A DNA stretch of 64,000 nucleotides from AC-32 sp963716865 (GTDB lineage Bacteria > Actinomycetota > Thermoleophilia > Gaiellales > Gaiellaceae), in contig CAVQUF010000005.1 in assembly GCA_963716865.1 (NCBI GenBank), positions 248,001-312,000 on the forward strand, written 5' to 3'. The stretch's first letter is position 1; the number at the start of each line of letters is the position of its first letter. The notes beneath the pieces are model-generated. The model was not told the DNA's origin and ran no database searches. It saw only the letters and a list, made by a program, of their open reading frames with translations. Position numbers and translations under genes: made by a program. Below are positions 40,774-49,450 of this stretch, in pieces.

Positions 40774-41958
40774 TCAGTCGTCGCGCGGAACCAGCAGCGC
40801 CCGCTGCTCCGGCAAACGCGACCACGGCGCCACCTCGACGACGGTACAGACGGAGCCCGAGCCGGTTCCGGCGCGAACCTGGCGGAGCCCTTCGCGCAGA
40901 TGCTCCCGCAGCTCGGCGCCCTCGGGTTGGACGAGCTCGAGCTGGCTGCCGACCGACTCCGCGAGGATCAGGGCCTCCAGCGTCAGCGCGACCACGGGCG
41001 CGGGCAGGTCGAGCAGCTTCGGCCCGATCGCGGCGCGCAGGCGGGCGGGCTCGGCGGTGGCGTCGCGCAGCATCACGGTGCGCCGCCACGATCCGCCGCC
41101 GACAAGCCGCGCCGCGAGCGCCAGCTTGCGCAAGGCCCGCCCGCTGCGCTCCGGTCGAGCGAGCAGCCGGTCGAGGAGAACGCCGAGTGAGCGTCTCAGC
41201 GCCAGTTCGTTTCCGACCGCCTCGGGGAACTCGAGTGTCTCCAGCAGCTCCGCGGCGGGCTTCCTTCCGCGGACGCGGCGACGCGAGCCCCCTCTCGCCA
41301 GGCTCCAGGCGCGCCGGCCGTCCGGCCCCAGACGTTCGGCCACGGCGCCACCCGGAAGCCCGGCAAGCTCTCCGATCTTCGTCAGCCCCAGCTCCGCCAG
41401 CTCCTGCCTGCGGCCGGCCTCCAGCGGCAGCAGCGTCAGCGGCAGCGGGGCGAGAAACTCGCGTGTGCGCTCGTCCGAGACGACGAGCGCCTGGCCCGAG
41501 CGGGCGACGTTCGCCGCCGCCAGCGCCGCGAAGCGACGTCTCGCAGCGCCTGCGCGCGCGTCCCAGCCGGGCCCGACCGCCTTCAGCGCCCTCCGGAGCG
41601 CCGGCTCGAGCCCTCCGTAGAGCCGCTCGACGCCGCGTGTCTCGAAGTACGCGCAGCCCGGCGCCGCCGGGTCGACGGAAAACCCTGCGTCCTCGAGGCG
41701 ACGGACGATCTGCTCCCAGGCCTCCTCGGCCGCGGCCGGGTCGCGATCGACGAGCTGGAGCGACGGGCACGTGGCCAGCGCCTCCCCCAGCCGCATTCCC
41801 GGCTGCACGCCGGCCGCCTCGGCCGCCGCCGTCACCGACCCGAGCAGCGCCTCGGCGCCCGGCTCCGGCGCGAGCGCTGCAGGCTCGAGCTGGAGGCGCG
41901 GCCGCTCCCGCAGCGCAACCCGCAACTCGAACCCGGGGATGACCAGACAGGCGATCAT
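40774..41958 (-). CDS. imuB: ImuB-like Y-family polymerase homologue
   Basis: About 394 residues. A DinB-like layout is seen (PGMRLGEALATCPSLQLVDRDPAAAEEAWEQIVRRLEDAGFSVD, ELGLTKIGELAGLPGGAVAERLG), but the first catalytic DxD of active Y polymerases is replaced by LVIPGFE and the second motif reads FETRG, so it is probably non-catalytic, as known for ImuB, a scaffold that links DnaE2 to the beta clamp. Start ATG 41958 lies 3 bases after a LexA-type box, which suggests a leaderless or very short leader mRNA under SOS control. Confidence 0.88.
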   Translation of the reverse strand: MIACLVIPGFELRVALRERPRLQLEPAALAPEPGAEALLGSVTAAAEAAGVQPGMRLGEALATCPSLQLVDRDPAAAEEAWEQIVRRLEDAGFSVDPAAPGCAYFETRGVERLYGGLEPALRRALKAVGPGWDARAGAARRRFAALAAANVARSGQALVVSDERTREFLAPLPLTLLPLEAGRRQELAELGLTKIGELAGLPGGAVAERLGPDGRRAWSLARGGSRRRVRGRKPAAELLETLEFPEAVGNELALRRSLGVLLDRLLARPERSGRALRKLALAARLVGGGSWRRTVMLRDATAEPARLRAAIGPKLLDLPAPVVALTLEALILAESVGSQLELVQPEGAELREHLREGLRQVRAGTGSGSVCTVVEVAPWSRLPEQRALLVPRDD

Positions 41959-41960
41959 GG

Positions 41961-41989
41961 GAACATATGTTCTACACGAACACACGTTC
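41961..41989. promoter_or_regulatory. two tandem LexA (SOS) boxes upstream of imuB
   Basis: GAACATATGTTC at 41961-41972 is a perfect palindrome, and GAACACACGTTC at 41978-41989 keeps both GAAC/GTTC arms. Both match the Gram-positive/actinobacterial LexA core GAAC-N4-GTTC. Centres are 17 bases apart. No other pair of this kind was seen in the window. Confidence 0.8.
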
Positions 41990-42105
41990 CCCTGTCAAGG
42001 GCCCGGACCGTGGTCGTTCTCTGTAGAGGCGGTTCGCCTCCGAACCTGCTCGGGAAGATCGGGCAGGTCTTCTACCGCTTCGCCCCGCCCGGCGAGCTCT
42101 AGGCG

Positions 42106-42495
42106 CTACTCGCCGGCAAACAGCGTCAACTGCATGCCGTCCGGCGCCTCGACGCGTGCGTTGCGGTCGCCCCACGGCGTCGTCACCGGCGGCGCGACCT
42201 GCTCGGCGCCGGCCTGCACGAGCCGGAGCGCCGTCTTCTCGCTGTCGGCCACCTCGAGCGCGAGCCGGACCGGTCCGGACACACGGCGCCCTGCCTCGAC
42301 CGAGTCGACCACTGCCGCCTGGGCCTCGTCCATGATCTCGAGCGTCGCCCGCCCTCCTTCGAGGAGAACGACCCGCCCGTCGTCGGAGCTCCAGTCGGCC
42401 GACTGCTCGAGTCCGACCGCGTCGCGGTAGAACGCGACCGCCTCGTCGAAGTCCGCCACCGTGAGGACGACGCGAAACTCGTTCACGTTTGCCAT
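42106..42495 (-). CDS. VOC / glyoxalase-fold protein
   Basis: A 129-residue single VOC module: FRVVLTVADFDEAVAFYRDAVGLEQ, GRVVLLEGGRATLEIMD, LALEVADSEKTALRLVQAGAEQ and the ending PWGDRNARVEAPDGMQLTLF. ATG at 42495. Substrate unknown. Monocistronic between the imuB promoter and comB. The 110 bases between this gene and the LexA boxes hold only a short open tail and no supported gene. Confidence 0.82.
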   Translation of the reverse strand: MANVNEFRVVLTVADFDEAVAFYRDAVGLEQSADWSSDDGRVVLLEGGRATLEIMDEAQAAVVDSVEAGRRVSGPVRLALEVADSEKTALRLVQAGAEQVAPPVTTPWGDRNARVEAPDGMQLTLFAGE

Positions 42496-42562
42496 GGCGG
42501 CACAAACGCCGAAGCGCCGCGAAGCCTTCCCGGTGCGTAGAGTCGCCGCGTCCTCGCGCGGG

Positions 42563-43246
42563 TCAGAGCGTGACTTCGGCCGCATCGTCGAGCATTCGCG
42601 AGAGCCGCGGGACGACCTCGAGCACGCTCACCTGCGAGCACCACGCGATGTCGTCCTCGAGCCCGGGCGGGCCGTACGTCCGCGCGTTGATGCCGTCGAT
42701 CGCGTTCGGATAGCGGTCGGCGACCAGCTCGGCGGCGATCGCCGCGTCGCTGCGGTCGGCCTCGAGCTGGGACACGATCCGCCCTGCGCAGTAGGCGTCG
42801 TCGATCGCGAAGTCGTCCTTGAAGCCCGCGCAGAGGACGACGATGTCGTGCGAGCGGTCACGCACGAGCCGCGTCACGGCGTCCAGGTTGAGCAGCGAGC
42901 CCAGCACGACCTCGCCGCACGAGGCGGCGGCGGTGACGATCGCGCGGGTGCCGTTCGTGGTCGAGAGGATCAGGGTCTCGGCGCGCGGCTCGAGGAACTC
43001 CCGCGGCGACGCGCCCGCGTCGAAGCCGTCGATCCGCTCCGCGTTGCGCTCGCCGCCCGTGATCGCGGTGTCGCCGAGCTCGGCCCGAAGCGCTCTCGCG
43101 TCCTCGATCTCGGCGCAGCAGAGCACGCGCCGGTAGCCGGAGGCGAGCGCCTGGACGATCGTGGACGTCGCCCGCATCACGTCGATCACGACCCCCAGTG
43201 GAGCCGCGACAGCCTCGGCCGGCGTGAAGGCGACGTGGACGCGCAC
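42563..43246 (-). CDS. 2-phosphosulfolactate phosphatase-like (ComB) protein
   Basis: A 227-residue ComB-family protein: VVIDVMRATSTIVQALASG, GGERNAERIDGFD, LILSTTNGTRAI and a long C-terminal domain. ComB removes phosphate from phosphosulfolactate in coenzyme M synthesis in archaea, but the family is widespread in bacteria without that pathway, so the substrate here is uncertain. Divergent from the rhomboid gene, with a 41-base intergenic gap. Confidence 0.85.
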   Translation of the reverse strand: MRVHVAFTPAEAVAAPLGVVIDVMRATSTIVQALASGYRRVLCCAEIEDARALRAELGDTAITGGERNAERIDGFDAGASPREFLEPRAETLILSTTNGTRAIVTAAASCGEVVLGSLLNLDAVTRLVRDRSHDIVVLCAGFKDDFAIDDAYCAGRIVSQLEADRSDAAIAAELVADRYPNAIDGINARTYGPPGLEDDIAWCSQVSVLEVVPRLSRMLDDAAEVTL

Positions 43247-43287
43247 GGCCGAAAGCTACCGGCGCAGCGGGGCTACGCTACGAGGGC

Positions 43288-44136
43288 ATGTCGACGCCCA
43301 TGCGCTGCTACCGCCACCCGAACCGGGAGACCTACGTCTCCTGCTCGGAGTGCGGCCGCCCGATCTGCACGGAGTGCATGACCGCGGCGCCGGTCGGCCA
43401 GCGCTGCCCGGACCACTCCGGCAAGCCGCAGGGCGTTCGGCGCGTCACGGCGGGGGCCCAGCGCTCGGCCTTCGAGGGCACGGGCGCGCTCGTCACGAAG
43501 GCGCTGATCGCAGTCAACGTGCTCGTCTACCTCATCACGGCGTTCCAGGGCAGCGGCCTGAACTCGCCCGGCGGGAAGCTCTTCGCGAAGTGGATCCTCT
43601 TCGGGCCGGCGGTCGCGAACGGCGACTGGTGGCGGCTGATCACGAGCACGTTCCTCCACGCGAACATCCTCCACATCGCGTTCAACATGTACTTCCTCTG
43701 GTTCGTCGGCTCTGCGGTCGAGTCCGTGCTCGGCCGCGGGCGGTTCCTGGCCGTCTACCTCGTCTCGGGGCTGGCCGGCTCCGCGGGCGCGCTCGTGATC
43801 GACCCGACGCAGTTGACGGTGGGCGCTTCCGGCGCGATCTTCGGGATCCTCGGCGCCGCGCTCGTCCTGGAGCGGCAGCGTGTCTACGTGCTCGGAGGAC
43901 AGGCCCTGATGCTGATCGGGATCAGCCTCGTGTTCAGCTTCGTCTTCTCGGGCATCTCCTACGGCGGGCACATCGGCGGGCTGGTCGGAGGCGTCCTCTG
44001 CACGCTCGTGCTCTCGAAGTTCGGCCGCGGCCACGCCGCCTACAGCCGGATGGGCCTCTGGGGGATCGCCGGCGTTATCGCCGTCGGCCTGCTCAGCATC
44101 GCCGTCGCCTACCTCCGGGTTCGCGGTTACGCCTAG
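43288..44136 (+). CDS. rhomboid intramembrane serine protease with N-terminal zinc finger
   Basis: A 282-residue protein. Residues 1-45 form a B-box-like zinc finger (CYRHPNRETYVSCSECGRPICTEC...CPDH). Six membrane segments follow, with the catalytic Ser181 in VGASGAIFG and His228 in SYGGHIGG. HxxxN appears as HIAFNMYF. This architecture is standard for actinobacterial rhomboids, which cut membrane proteins within the bilayer. Confidence 0.93.
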   Translation: MSTPMRCYRHPNRETYVSCSECGRPICTECMTAAPVGQRCPDHSGKPQGVRRVTAGAQRSAFEGTGALVTKALIAVNVLVYLITAFQGSGLNSPGGKLFAKWILFGPAVANGDWWRLITSTFLHANILHIAFNMYFLWFVGSAVESVLGRGRFLAVYLVSGLAGSAGALVIDPTQLTVGASGAIFGILGAALVLERQRVYVLGGQALMLIGISLVFSFVFSGISYGGHIGGLVGGVLCTLVLSKFGRGHAAYSRMGLWGIAGVIAVGLLSIAVAYLRVRGYA

Positions 44137-44142
44137 AGCCGA

Positions 44143-44655
44143 TCACCGCGCGCGCACATCGCCGGCCGACCTCGTCCAGTAACGCCTGAGCGTCACGCAT
44201 CCGAGGACGGCGCACACGAGAAACAGGAGGAAGATCCCCACGACCCCGAGCACGGGGGGCGAGCCGTTCGACGAGTGGTGGGCCGTCGACCCCGGGTCGA
44301 ACAGCGGGCGGTCGAGCTGGAAAGCGAGCAGGATCAGCACCGCGACGAGGCCGTTGACGACGTACGCAGCCGCCGTGTGGCTCGCGCCGTCAGCGCGACC
44401 CGCGAGCGCGCGGATCTGCAGCGCGATCCCGAGCGCCAGCGCGAGGATGATCGCCTGCACGATGTAGTACGGGATCGCCCCGGGGAACGCCGTGACGGTG
44501 CTCGGCGGGCTGACGGCCCGGCCTGCGGCAATTCCCCAGGTCTGGATCACCAGCACCGCCAGGAACGGCACGGCAACGACCGTGACCACCTGGCGCTTGT
44601 CGGCCACGAGCAACCCCGCGACCACGGCGAGAAAGATGCCGGCCGTTCCGGTCAC
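44143..44655 (-). CDS. hypothetical four-helix membrane protein
   Basis: A 170-residue protein with about four or five hydrophobic segments (AGIFLAVVAGLLVA, VVAVPFLAVLVIQTWGIAAG, YYIVQAIILALALGIALQI, VLGVVGIFLLFLVCAVLGCV) and basic ends. GTG start at 44655 with GGAGG upstream. No family is recognised and no conserved polar motif stands out. Confidence 0.6.
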   Translation of the reverse strand: MTGTAGIFLAVVAGLLVADKRQVVTVVAVPFLAVLVIQTWGIAAGRAVSPPSTVTAFPGAIPYYIVQAIILALALGIALQIRALAGRADGASHTAAAYVVNGLVAVLILLAFQLDRPLFDPGSTAHHSSNGSPPVLGVVGIFLLFLVCAVLGCVTLRRYWTRSAGDVRAR

Positions 44656-44741
44656 GATTCACCTCCGGCGTTCGTCCTGCCGCAACACCGGGAAGGTAGC
44701 GGGCGCGGACCGATCTCGGTCGCAGTCCGACCCGGTCCGTG

Positions 44742-45206
44742 TCAGCTGAGGTGCTCGACCCGCACCACGTGGTCGAGCATGTCCTTCCAGCCGCGGTCGA
44801 CGCCGGGGCCGCCGTCGATGCGGTCGGCGAAACCGTCCCACGCGAAGATCTTGTCGTTGCCCGCGCCGCCGTAGACGACGTCCTTGCCGCGGTCGCCCTG
44901 AAGTTTGTCGTTCCCGGGGCCGCCGTAGATGACGTCGTTTCCGTTCCCGCCGCCGAGCGTGTCGGCTCCCGGGCCGCCCTTGATCAGGTCGTTGCCGCCG
45001 TTGCCGTCGACGACGTCGTTCCCCCCGAGCCCGCAGATCACGTCACGCTTCGGGGTGCCGATCAGGTTGTCCGGTCCGGGCGTGCCCGTGATCGTGCAGG
45101 CAGGCCCGGAGTGCGTCGCCGCATGCCCGCCGCGGACGAGGAACAGCGCGGCCACGGCAAAGAGCACCGCCATGGTCTTCGCGCGTCCTTGCTGCTCGGG
45201 AGTCAC
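44742..45206 (-). CDS. secreted RTX-type calcium-binding repeat protein
   Basis: A 154-residue exported protein: a signal segment (KTMAVLFAVAALFLVRGGHA), then GTPGPDNLIGT and about seven nonapeptide repeats of the GGxGxDxxx type (GLGGNDVVD, GNGGNDLIK, GGPGADTLG, GNGNDVIYG, GGPGNDKLQ, GAGNDKIFA). Such repeats form a calcium-bound beta roll outside the cell. No enzyme domain is attached. Function unknown; a surface or matrix protein is plausible. Confidence 0.82.
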   Translation of the reverse strand: MTPEQQGRAKTMAVLFAVAALFLVRGGHAATHSGPACTITGTPGPDNLIGTPKRDVICGLGGNDVVDGNGGNDLIKGGPGADTLGGGNGNDVIYGGPGNDKLQGDRGKDVVYGGAGNDKIFAWDGFADRIDGGPGVDRGWKDMLDHVVRVEHLS

Positions 45207-45294
45207 GGGCCGGGCACCTCCGAGAGGGGTGGTCGTTCACCTACTGGTCCACCTCAGATGATCGGCCGGAGGGGCCGAGCCGTGATCCCTCGCA

Positions 45295-45325
45295 GCGGTG
45301 ATTTCGCGCCGGAGGCGCGCACCGC
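45295..45325 (-). terminator. hairpin downstream of the lipoprotein gene
   Basis: GCGGTG (45295-45300) pairs with CACCGC (45320-45325), enclosing an inner GCGCC/GGCGC stem. It sits 20 bases beyond the lipoprotein stop. No U-run. Confidence 0.5.
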
Positions 45326-45345
45326 TCGGTTGTGTCCGGTCCGCT

Positions 45346-45786
45346 CTAGGCGGGACGGTTCGTGATGCGGACGTACATCTTGTCTTCGCTGCCGCACTCG
45401 GCCCGGATCGCGACCTGGCCGCTTCGGCCCCCGCCCTTCCAGTTCACCTCCGAGTCGTCCTCCTCGAGCTCGTCGGAGAGGACGGTGAAGCCGGACGCCT
45501 GGAGCTCCTTCTTGTACTCGTCATGGGCGTCCTTGACCTCGCCGTCGAACCAGCCCTCGACGACGTCAGTCGGGCCCTCGGTCTCCTGCTTCGTGTACGT
45601 GGCTGCGCGGATCTTCGGCCACCCGGCCGGGAGCTTCGGAGCCGCCGTGAGAGCCGCAGTTGTACACGCGGCCTGCGCCTTCTCCCCTTGTCCCTCCTCG
45701 CTCTTCTTCTCCTCCTTCTTGCCGCCGCAGGCGGCAAGGGTCAACACGCCCACGCAGATCAGTGCGCACCAGCCAACAAGCCTCAT
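45346..45786 (-). CDS. lipoprotein of unknown function
   Basis: A 146-residue protein with a type II signal peptide: RLVGWCALICVGVLTLAACGG, the lipobox being LAAC. A Lys/Glu-rich linker follows (KKEEKKSEEGQGEK), then a 90-residue folded domain containing DDSEVNWKGGGRSGQVAIRA and a pair of Cys. ATG 45786 has GGGGAGG upstream, which selects it over the earlier ATG. It would be processed by Lgt and LspA. No named family. Confidence 0.75.
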   Translation of the reverse strand: MRLVGWCALICVGVLTLAACGGKKEEKKSEEGQGEKAQAACTTAALTAAPKLPAGWPKIRAATYTKQETEGPTDVVEGWFDGEVKDAHDEYKKELQASGFTVLSDELEEDDSEVNWKGGGRSGQVAIRAECGSEDKMYVRITNRPA

Positions 45787-45834
45787 GATCGCCTCCCCGT
45801 TCAGGAACACCCAGCGGGGCGAGTATAGAACTCG

Positions 45835-48447
45835 CTACCCGCCCGCGACAACGGCCTCGACGCCCACGTCCTTGAGGGCCGCCTGGGCCGCGGCGAGGCG
45901 CGCGAGCGGTACCCGGTAGGGCGAGCAGCTCACGTAGTCGAGGCCGAGACGGTGGCAGAACGCGACCGACTCGGGCTCGCCGCCGTGCTCGCCGCAGATG
46001 CCGAGCTTGAGGTCGGCCCTGGCTCCGCGGCCGCGTTCGACGGCGATTCGCATCAGGTCGCCAACGCCGTCCTGGTCGAGGATCTCGAACGGGTTCCGCT
46101 CGAGCACGCCGTCCTCGAGGTAGCGGCTGAGGAACTTCCCCTCGGCATCGTCGCGCGAGAGGCCGAGCGCGGTCTGCGTCAGGTCGTTGGTGCCGAAGGA
46201 GAAGAAGTCGGCGTACTCGGCGATCTCGTCGGCGCGGATGCAGGCCCGCGGGAGCTCGATCATCGTGCCGACGAGGTATTCGACGGAGTCGTCCTCCTCG
46301 TTCGCCGTGGCGACCGTCGTCGCGCGGAGCCGGTGCAGCTCCTCGGCGAAGCCGACGAGCGGGTGCATGATCTCGACGAGTGGCGCCTCCCCGGTCCGCT
46401 CCTGGACGGCCGCCGCCGCCCGCACGATCGCCCGCACCTGCATCTCGTAGATCTCCGGCCAGAGGAGCCCCAGCCGGCAGCCGCGCGTGCCGAGCATCGG
46501 GTTCGTCTCCTGGAGGGCGCGGATGCGCTCGCGCATGCGCTCGTCCCTCGCCTCCTCGAGCGGCGGCAGGAACTCGTGCAGCGGCGGGTCGAGCAGGCGG
46601 ATCGTCACCGGCAGGCCCGCCATCGCCTCGAAGATCCCCTCGAAGTCGGCCTGCTGGAGCGGGAGCAGCCTCTCCAGCACCGACCGGCGCTCGTCCTCGC
46701 TCGACGCGAGGATCATCTCCCGCACGACCGGCAGGCGGTCCTCGGCCATGAACATGTGCTCGGTCCGGCAGAGGCCGATGCCCTCGGCTCCAAACTCGCG
46801 CGCCTTGGCGGCGTCGTCCGGGGTATCGGCGTTCGCGCGGACCTTCATCCGGCGCTGCCCGTCGGCCCAGTGGAGGATCGTCTGGAAGTCCTCGTTGATC
46901 TGCGGCGGAACGAGCGCGACCTCGCCGACGATCACGCGGCCGGTGCCGCCATCGATCGTGATCACGTCGCCCTCGGCCAGCTCATGCCCGCCGATCGTCA
47001 CGGTGCCCGCCGCGAGGTCGATCGCGAGGCCCTCGCAGCCGGCGACGCACGGCTTGCCCATCCCGCGCGCGACCACGGCCGCGTGCGAGGTCATGCCGCC
47101 GTGCGCGGTCAGGATCCCCCTCGCCTGGATCAGGCCGTGGATGTCGTCGGGCGTCGTCTCCCAGCGGACGAGAATCACGTCCTCGCCCGCGAGCCCCCGT
47201 TTCTCGGCGGTGTTCGCGTCGAGCACGATCGCTCCGCAAGCCGCGCCCGGCGAGGCGTTGAGCCCCTGCGCGGCCACCTCGACCTGCGCCTCCGGGTCGA
47301 TCATCGGATGGAGCAGCTGGTCGAGCTGGCCGGAGTCGATGCGCGCGACCGCTTCCTCGCGCGTGATCAGGCCTTCCTCGACCATCGACACCGCCGCCCT
47401 CAGCGCCGCGGTCGCGGTTCGCTTGGCCGAGCGGGTCTGGAGCAGGTACAGCCGCCCGTCGTCCACCGTGAACTCGATGTCCTGCACGTCGCGATAGTGC
47501 TCCTCGAGGCGGCGCATGGTGTCGAGGAGCTGCTCGAACGACTCCGGGAGGCGCGTCTTCATCGCCTCGAGCGGCTCGGGCGTGCGGATCCCGGCGACGA
47601 CGTCCTCGCCCTGGGCGTCGGCGAGGAACTCGCCGTAGAGGCTCTGCTCGCCCGTCGAGGGATCCCGAGTGAACGCGACGCCCGTCCCCGACTGCGGGCC
47701 CTTGTTGCCGAACACCATCTGGACGACGTTGACCGCGGTGCCGAGGTCGTCGGGGATCCGATGGGCGCGCCGGTACACCTGCGCCCGCGGCGTGTCCCAC
47801 GAGTCGAAGACCGCGCTCACCGCGCGGCCGAGCTGCTCGCGCGCGTCCTCGGGGAACGTGCTCTCGGTCTCCTCCCGGAAGATCCGCTTGAACGTCTCGA
47901 CGAGCGCCTTCAGGTCCTCGGCCGAGAGCTCGATGTCCTGTTGCACGCCCTGTTCGCGCTTGAGATCGGCCAGCGCGTGCTCGAAGCGCTGGCCGTCCAC
48001 CCCCTCGACGACCTCGCCGTACATCTGGATCAGCCGCCGGTACGAGTCGTAGGCGAAGCGCGGGTTGTGCGTCCTCTCGGCGAGCCCCTCGACGGACTGG
48101 TCGTTGAGCCCGAGGTTGAGGATCGTGTCCATCATCCCGGGCATCGAGATCGCCGCGCCCGAGCGAACCGAGACGAGCAGCGGGTCGGCGGGGTCGCCGA
48201 AGCGCTTTTCGGTCTTCTCCTCGAGGGTGCGGAGGTGCTCCTCGATCTCCGGCTCGAGACCCTCGGGCAGCGCCTTGCTGTTCGCCATGTACGCCCGGCA
48301 GGCGTCGGTCGTCACCGTGAACCCGGCCGGGACCGGGACGCCGAGCTGGGTCATCTCGGCCAGCCCGGTGCCCTTGCCGCCGAGCAGCTCGCGGCCGCCC
48401 TCGGACGGCTCGTCGAAGTCGTAGACGAAGCGCCCGCTCGCTCCCAT
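45835..48447 (-). CDS. ppdK: pyruvate, phosphate dikinase
   Basis: An 870-residue PPDK that interconverts pyruvate, ATP and Pi with PEP, AMP and PPi. The N-terminal ATP-grasp domain begins RFVYDFDEP and GGKGTGLAEM. The swivelling phospho-His is in HGGMTSHAAVVARGMGKPCVAG, preceded by the regulatory Thr. The PEP domain ends with GTNDLTQTALGLSRDDA and Cys in GICGEHGGEP. ATG at 48447. The regulatory kinase/phosphorylase gene is 1.8 kb upstream. Together they point to control of PEP supply from pyruvate. Confidence 0.96.
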   Translation of the reverse strand: MGASGRFVYDFDEPSEGGRELLGGKGTGLAEMTQLGVPVPAGFTVTTDACRAYMANSKALPEGLEPEIEEHLRTLEEKTEKRFGDPADPLLVSVRSGAAISMPGMMDTILNLGLNDQSVEGLAERTHNPRFAYDSYRRLIQMYGEVVEGVDGQRFEHALADLKREQGVQQDIELSAEDLKALVETFKRIFREETESTFPEDAREQLGRAVSAVFDSWDTPRAQVYRRAHRIPDDLGTAVNVVQMVFGNKGPQSGTGVAFTRDPSTGEQSLYGEFLADAQGEDVVAGIRTPEPLEAMKTRLPESFEQLLDTMRRLEEHYRDVQDIEFTVDDGRLYLLQTRSAKRTATAALRAAVSMVEEGLITREEAVARIDSGQLDQLLHPMIDPEAQVEVAAQGLNASPGAACGAIVLDANTAEKRGLAGEDVILVRWETTPDDIHGLIQARGILTAHGGMTSHAAVVARGMGKPCVAGCEGLAIDLAAGTVTIGGHELAEGDVITIDGGTGRVIVGEVALVPPQINEDFQTILHWADGQRRMKVRANADTPDDAAKAREFGAEGIGLCRTEHMFMAEDRLPVVREMILASSEDERRSVLERLLPLQQADFEGIFEAMAGLPVTIRLLDPPLHEFLPPLEEARDERMRERIRALQETNPMLGTRGCRLGLLWPEIYEMQVRAIVRAAAAVQERTGEAPLVEIMHPLVGFAEELHRLRATTVATANEEDDSVEYLVGTMIELPRACIRADEIAEYADFFSFGTNDLTQTALGLSRDDAEGKFLSRYLEDGVLERNPFEILDQDGVGDLMRIAVERGRGARADLKLGICGEHGGEPESVAFCHRLGLDYVSCSPYRVPLARLAAAQAALKDVGVEAVVAGG

Positions 48448-48526
48448 CAGGACGGATCTTCCCACAGCCGTACGGGAACCACACGCCGCGGGGCATGGCC
48501 CCTGGCCTGGCGGGTAGGCTGCGGCC

Positions 48527-49450
48527 GTGAGGCTCGAGGGCATCCACCACGTCACGGCGATCACCGCGGACGCGCCCGGAAACGTCGACTTTTACGCGAG
48601 GGTGCTGGGCCTGCGGCTCGTCAAGAAGAGCGTCAACCAGGACGATCCGACCGTCTACCACCTGTTCTACGGCGACGACGAGGGCAGCCCCGGCTGCGAC
48701 ATCACGTTCTTCGAGTACCCAAACGCGCGGCGCGGCAGCGCCGGGGCGGGGATGGTCCACCGCGTTGTCTGGCGCGTGGCCTCGCCCGACGCGCTCGCGT
48801 TCTGGGAGGGCCGGCTCGGCGACGAGGACGTGCAGAACGAGCGCGTGGACGGGGCGTTGCTGCTCGCCGACCCCGAAGGGCTGGCGCACGAGCTCGTGGT
48901 CGTGAACAACGGGGACGAGCCCCTCCTCGCCGACCATCCGGAGATCCCGAAGGAGTTCGCGCTCCAGGGCTTCGACGCCGTGCGCGCGTACGCCGCCGAT
49001 CCCGAGCAGAGCCGGGCCTTCCTCGAGCAGACGCTTGCGTTCGCTCCCGACGGCGAGGCCGCCTGGGAGGTCCGCGGCGACCGGCGCGGCTCCTTCTACT
49101 ACTACGACCGCACCGACGAGCGCGGCGTCGGAGGCGCGGGCACCGTCCATCACGTCGCCTGGTCGTCCACCATGGACGAGCACGAGGCCTGGCAGAAGCG
49201 GGTCGCAGAGGCGGGCGCCTCCCCCACGCCGGTCATCGACCGCTTCTACTTCAAGTCGATCTACTTCCGCGAGCCGAGCGGCGTGCTGTTCGAGATCGCG
49301 ACGATCGGCCCCGGCTTCGCCGTCGACGAGCCGCTCGAGCACCTCGGCGAGCGTCTGGCGCTGCCCCCGAACTACGAGCAGCTCCGCGACCGGCTCGAGC
49401 AGGTGCTGACTCCGCTGCCCGACCCGCGCGCGGCCCGCGTAGGCAAGTGA
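48527..49450 (+). CDS. ring-cleaving dioxygenase-like protein (MhqO type, two VOC modules)
   Basis: A 307-residue double-VOC protein: LEGIHHVTAITADAPGNVDFYARVLGLRLVKKSVNQDDP starts module 1 and ALQGFDAVRAYAADPEQSRAFLE starts module 2. Metal ligands are the His of IHHVT, a His in TVHHVAWS, and a Glu in VLFEIATIGPGF. The opening matches MhqO/LinE-like quinone-responsive proteins. It overlaps the esterase by GTGA and diverges from ppdK. Confidence 0.88.
   Translation: MRLEGIHHVTAITADAPGNVDFYARVLGLRLVKKSVNQDDPTVYHLFYGDDEGSPGCDITFFEYPNARRGSAGAGMVHRVVWRVASPDALAFWEGRLGDEDVQNERVDGALLLADPEGLAHELVVVNNGDEPLLADHPEIPKEFALQGFDAVRAYAADPEQSRAFLEQTLAFAPDGEAAWEVRGDRRGSFYYYDRTDERGVGGAGTVHHVAWSSTMDEHEAWQKRVAEAGASPTPVIDRFYFKSIYFREPSGVLFEIATIGPGFAVDEPLEHLGERLALPPNYEQLRDRLEQVLTPLPDPRAARVGK

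Noticed and set aside
42000..42105. Short plus-strand open tail ending near 42100 (GKIGQVFYRFAPPGEL)
   Set aside because: Protein-like for about 20 codons but without a start or any context; could be chance in GC-rich sequence.
45952..49446. Long plus-strand frame running through ppdK and the VOC gene into the esterase
   Set aside because: Only its last 218 codons, from GTG 49447, are a real gene. The rest is antisense to ppdK or out of frame with the VOC gene.
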